In this document: positions 13,360-16,013 of the stretch, piece by piece | Layout of the letters: each line of letters starts with the position of its first letter | Position numbering within the stretch: the stretch's first letter is position 1 | Source of the DNA: Candidatus Colwellbacteria bacterium RIFCSPHIGHO2_02_FULL_45_17 | GTDB taxonomy: Bacteria > Patescibacteriota > Minisyncoccia > UBA6257 > Colwellbacteraceae | NCBI GenBank assembly: GCA_001817685.1 | Contig: MHIV01000033.1 | Coordinates: 1 to 16,013 of the forward strand | DNA length: 16,013 nucleotides | Direction: 5' to 3' | Position numbers and translations under genes: made by a program | Notes under the pieces: model-generated | What the model saw: the letters and a program-made list of their open reading frames with translations, nothing else | Told to the model about the DNA's origin: nothing | Database searches by the model: none

Positions 13360-14817
13360 ATGACAGCTAAGAAAGTAAATACCAGCTCATTACAGCAAAG
13401 GCCGCCTGTAGTAGCAGTTGTCGGTCATGTTGATCATGGGAAAACGACACTTCTAGATTTCATTAGGAAAGCAAATATAGCTGGCGGAGAAGCTGGCGGG
13501 ATTACGCAATCTATCGGAGCGTATGAAATAGAGCGTGATGGGAAAAAAATAACATTTATAGATACCCCAGGGCACGAAGCTTTTTCAATGATGCGCACGC
13601 ACGGCGCGACAGTCGCAGATCTTGCCGTGCTCGTTGTCTCAGCGACCGAGGGAGTTAAACCACAGACGGAAGAAGCAATCAAAACCCTAAAAGATACCAA
13701 TACACCGCTCGTTGTAGCAGTTACCAAAATGGATATGCCAAGCGCTGACATTGAGAAAGTAAAAAGAGAACTTCTCTCGGCGGGAATAGCGCTAGAGGGC
13801 GCGGGGGGAGATGTTAGCTGGCAATCTGTGTCTGGGAAAACCGGGGAAGGAGTCGAGGATCTCCTTAGTTTGATAACTCTGGTGGGTGATGTGGCGGGGC
13901 TTACATTCGATCCATCGGCGCACGCCAACGGGTTTATATTGGAAGCAGAAAAAGATAGCAGAAGAGGCATAATCGCTCACATCGTTCTGAAAAACGGTGT
14001 ACTCAGAAGAGGCGATGAGATTGTGACTAAAAGCGCAAGCGGGAAAGTAAAAATCATGGAGGATTTTATGGGTAAGCCTATAACAGAAATTTCTCCATCG
14101 TCTCCAGCGACAGTTGGTAGCTTTGATAGCTTACCAAGAAGCGGCGACGAATTTTGGGCGGACAAAGTTCGGATCGAGGTTGTCGGTATGGTTGGTGGCG
14201 AGACATCAAGAGAACTCGCCGAAGCGCTTGATATAGAAAAGGGAGCTGGAGAAAAAGAAAAAGCAGGGCCAAACGCAGTACTAAAAGCAGACTCCGGTGG
14301 ATCTCTAGAAGCCCTGAAGCAAGTTCTTCGTAAAGTCGTGGAACCGAAAGATGCATCCGTTGGGGATATAACAGATCACGACGTCCAATTTGCCAAGTCG
14401 ACAGGAAGCGTAATCATTGGGTTCAGAGTAAAAGTAGGAGACGCAGCCAAGAAGCTCGCCGACGTTCACAAAATAAAAATTGTTACATCCGATGTAATTT
14501 ATAAACTTGAAGAAGAGCTAGAATCACTCGATTTATCTGAAACCAAATTCGTCAAAGGCGGCACGCTAGAGGTTCTCGCAACATTTAGTGGTACTCAGAG
14601 CAAGCAAACCGTCGGAGGCAAAGTAATAGAAGGCAAATTAGGACAGAACGCTCCAGTCAATATAATTCGCGGGGAGGATGAAATTGGAAAAGGGAGAATA
14701 AAAAGCCTAGAGCAGGGGAAGAAAGATGTAAGTGAAGTCCCTTCGGGAAGTGAGTGTGGACTTGTGGTAGCAACCGAAGTGAAAATAGAGATTGGCGATA
14801 AAGTAAAAATTTCTTAG
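13360..14817 (+). CDS. infB: Translation initiation factor IF-2, minimal form
   Basis: GTPase that brings initiator fMet-tRNA to the 30S subunit and promotes 50S joining. 485 residues; it has only the G domain and domains II, III and the C-terminal tRNA-binding domain, and lacks the long N-terminal extension (E. coli 890). G1 is GHVDHGKT (22-29), G2 GGITQSIGA, G3 DTPGHEAF, G4 TKMD (122-125) and G5 SGKTGEG. Domain II starts near NGFILEAEKDSRRG. The C-terminal domain has FVKGGTLEVLATF and the conserved Cys in SECGLVV. G4 is Thr-Lys-Met-Asp rather than Asn-Lys-x-Asp. The ATG at 13360 is chosen; an in-frame GTG at 13354 would add two residues. It follows tRNA-Gly by 57 bp and directly abuts the next gene, with no spacer. 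Confidence 0.97.
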   Translation: MTAKKVNTSSLQQRPPVVAVVGHVDHGKTTLLDFIRKANIAGGEAGGITQSIGAYEIERDGKKITFIDTPGHEAFSMMRTHGATVADLAVLVVSATEGVKPQTEEAIKTLKDTNTPLVVAVTKMDMPSADIEKVKRELLSAGIALEGAGGDVSWQSVSGKTGEGVEDLLSLITLVGDVAGLTFDPSAHANGFILEAEKDSRRGIIAHIVLKNGVLRRGDEIVTKSASGKVKIMEDFMGKPITEISPSSPATVGSFDSLPRSGDEFWADKVRIEVVGMVGGETSRELAEALDIEKGAGEKEKAGPNAVLKADSGGSLEALKQVLRKVVEPKDASVGDITDHDVQFAKSTGSVIIGFRVKVGDAAKKLADVHKIKIVTSDVIYKLEEELESLDLSETKFVKGGTLEVLATFSGTQSKQTVGGKVIEGKLGQNAPVNIIRGEDEIGKGRIKSLEQGKKDVSEVPSGSECGLVVATEVKIEIGDKVKIS

Positions 14818-15321
14818 GTGAAGTGGATTGGCGTTATCGGAAGTAGACTAGCCGAGCCAGAGAGCAAAGCCGAGAGCGATGTGCGAGAAGAAGTGCGAAA
14901 AATAATCGCGCGCGGCGACGGAATCGTCTCCGGCGGGGCGTTGGGCATAGATTATTTTGCCATAGATGAAGCGTTGAAAGTAAATCCAACTGGGGAACGA
15001 ATAATGGTATTCCTTCCGGTTACGCTTCCGCTATATCTAGAACACTACAACAAGCGTAGGGAGGAAGGCGTAATAACACAGCATCAGGCGGAGACCCTGA
15101 TTACCCAACTAGCAAAGCTTAAGGAAACAAACCCACAATCACTAATCGAGGACACAAGCAATAGATTAGTGAACGAAGAGACATATTACGAAAGAAATAC
15201 AGAAATAGTAAATGCTTCCGACGAAATTCTGGCATTTCGTGTTACAAACAGCGGTGGCACGCAAGACACCATCAACAAAGCCAGAGAGAATGGAATCCCA
15301 GTAAGAGAGTTTAAATATTAG
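14818..15321 (+). CDS. SLOG/DprA-like Rossmann-fold nucleotide-binding protein
   Basis: 167 residues. The N-terminal IGVIGSR strand-loop, the IVSGGALGIDYFAIDEAL motif (about 36-53) and the FLPVTLP strand match the SLOG superfamily, whose members include the DNA-processing protein DprA/Smf and LOG-type proteins. The SGGALGID motif corresponds to the phosphate-binding SGxAxGID of DprA. The C-terminal half (ERNTEIVNASDEILAF, then SGGTQDTINKA) continues the same fold. At this length it is only the Rossmann core, with no flanking SAM-like or winged-helix domains of full DprA, so a nucleotide-binding or nucleoside-processing role is as likely as ssDNA loading. GTG start at 14818 immediately after the infB TAG, so it is probably translated by re-initiation. 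Its stop overlaps the convergent murI stop. Confidence 0.82.
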   Translation: MKWIGVIGSRLAEPESKAESDVREEVRKIIARGDGIVSGGALGIDYFAIDEALKVNPTGERIMVFLPVTLPLYLEHYNKRREEGVITQHQAETLITQLAKLKETNPQSLIEDTSNRLVNEETYYERNTEIVNASDEILAFRVTNSGGTQDTINKARENGIPVREFKY

Positions 15322-16013
15322 TACTCTACGAGCTCGAGCTCGACATCATCACCGAACCATAAAAGAGCAAGCTCTAAAAATTGAGTTGTTATATCTGTTA
15401 CAAAGAAATTTCTATTGCCGTTTTTGCTGAGCTTCACGTCTATCTCCGGATGATTATTAAGATACTGACGTAATTTCTCCGGCACCACGTCGGTTTGGCA
15501 TATAATTTGGACTTCTTCGTCGAGAAATCTCTCAATCTCGCCTCTGATAATTGAGTAGTGTGTACACCCGAGAATAATCGAATCCGCGTTTCTGAGGGGA
15601 TCTAGGTATTCTTTAAGAATCGGGTTGCTCCACTCCATACCATTGTTCTCAATGAGTGGCACAAGAAGTGGAGCGGCGCTCTGTACTATTTCTACATCCG
15701 GATCGATTTTGCGGATTTCTTCAATAAATGCGCCAGATTCAATCGTCCCTATGGTTCCGAGAACCCCTATGCTTCTAGAACGTTTTTCTGCCGCCGCCTC
15801 GGCCATCGGAATAAGTACACCCAAAATTTTTCTATCCGGAAAGTGTTTCGGCAAATATTCTCGCTGAAGTTTTCTCAAGGCCAGTGCGGATGCAGTATTA
15901 CACGCGAGGATAACTAGTTCACAATCGTTCCTAAAAAGGTAATCAACCGCGGCCTCCGTGAGTTCATACACCGCTTCCCTAGATCGGTTGCCATAAGGGA
16001 GATTCTTTGTATC
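15318..16013 (-). CDS. murI: Glutamate racemase, 3' part
   Basis: Converts L-glutamate to D-glutamate for peptidoglycan. The gene runs off the right edge; the open frame extends to base 16013, and the first visible residues DTKNLPYGNRS match the family motif near the N-terminus, so only a few dozen residues, including the first catalytic Asp-Ser motif, are outside. The two catalytic cysteines are present, in LACNTAS and LGCTHYS, the latter with the partner His. Also visible: GVLGTIGTIESGAF and the C-terminal ICQTDVVPEKLRQYL. The GTG at 15971 is not the true start, because conserved residues precede it. It is convergent with the SLOG gene, sharing 4 bp (TTAG: minus-strand TAA, plus-strand TAG). 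Confidence 0.96.
   Translation of the reverse strand, partial: DTKNLPYGNRSREAVYELTEAAVDYLFRNDCELVILACNTASALALRKLQREYLPKHFPDRKILGVLIPMAEAAAEKRSRSIGVLGTIGTIESGAFIEEIRKIDPDVEIVQSAAPLLVPLIENNGMEWSNPILKEYLDPLRNADSIILGCTHYSIIRGEIERFLDEEVQIICQTDVVPEKLRQYLNNHPEIDVKLSKNGNRNFFVTDITTQFLELALLWFGDDVELELVEY

Noticed and set aside
15331..15342. GAGCTCGAGCTC palindrome-like repeat near the murI end
   Set aside because: Explained by the coding of the murI C-terminus (Glu-Leu-Glu-Leu), not a regulatory site.

Overview
The window reads as chromosomal DNA of a small-genome bacterium of the Candidate Phyla Radiation (Patescibacteria, probably Parcubacteria-like). I infer this from several things. Housekeeping genes are densely packed and unrelated to their neighbours. 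IF-2 is minimal and lacks the N-terminal extension. A cassette of ECF sigma factor, one-TM protein and exported helical protein is of a kind I associate with this group. The three tRNAs carry no encoded CCA. Almost no start codon has a Shine-Dalgarno sequence. I see no mobile element, CRISPR array, phage gene or rRNA.

Layout. 1-704 (+): 3' part of a cysteine desulfurase. 718-1323 (-): HAD-family hydrolase, convergent with it. 1324-1494: divergent gap with a perfect 10-bp stem-loop. 1495-3546 (+): pyrG (CTP synthase) and a Nudix hydrolase, 18 bp apart. 3585-4697 (+): membrane-anchored surface protein with its own extended -10 promoter. 4755-8073 (+): clpB-type disaggregase and an overlapping polytopic membrane protein. 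8169-9692 (+): rny (RNase Y). 9788-10063 (+): HU-type DNA-binding protein, followed by a strong bidirectional terminator. 10136-12321 (-): four-gene cluster of a short exported acidic protein, an ECF sigma factor, a one-TM probable anti-sigma factor and an exported helical protein. 12468-13302 (+): tRNA-Ser(GCU), tRNA-Arg(GCG), a three-TM protein and tRNA-Gly(UCC). 13360-15321 (+): infB and an abutting SLOG/DprA-like protein. 15318-16013 (-): glutamate racemase, cut by the window end.

How the genes work together. Most of the window is core metabolism and information processing: Fe-S/thiolation sulfur supply, CTP synthesis, protein disaggregation, mRNA decay, nucleoid structure, translation initiation and D-Glu for peptidoglycan. 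The accessory-looking parts are the anchored surface protein (3585-4697) and the sigma/anti-sigma/exported cluster (10136-12321), which looks like a complete envelope-sensing circuit.

The most interesting signals are: promoters placed so close to start codons that several mRNAs should be leaderless or nearly so; the four-gene sigma cassette with a possible autoregulatory promoter; a ClpB-like ATPase carrying a ClpC-like Leu-Gly-Phe loop; an unusual tRNA-Arg anticodon; and folded DNA between two tRNAs. All identifications come from reading motifs by eye; no database search was run.
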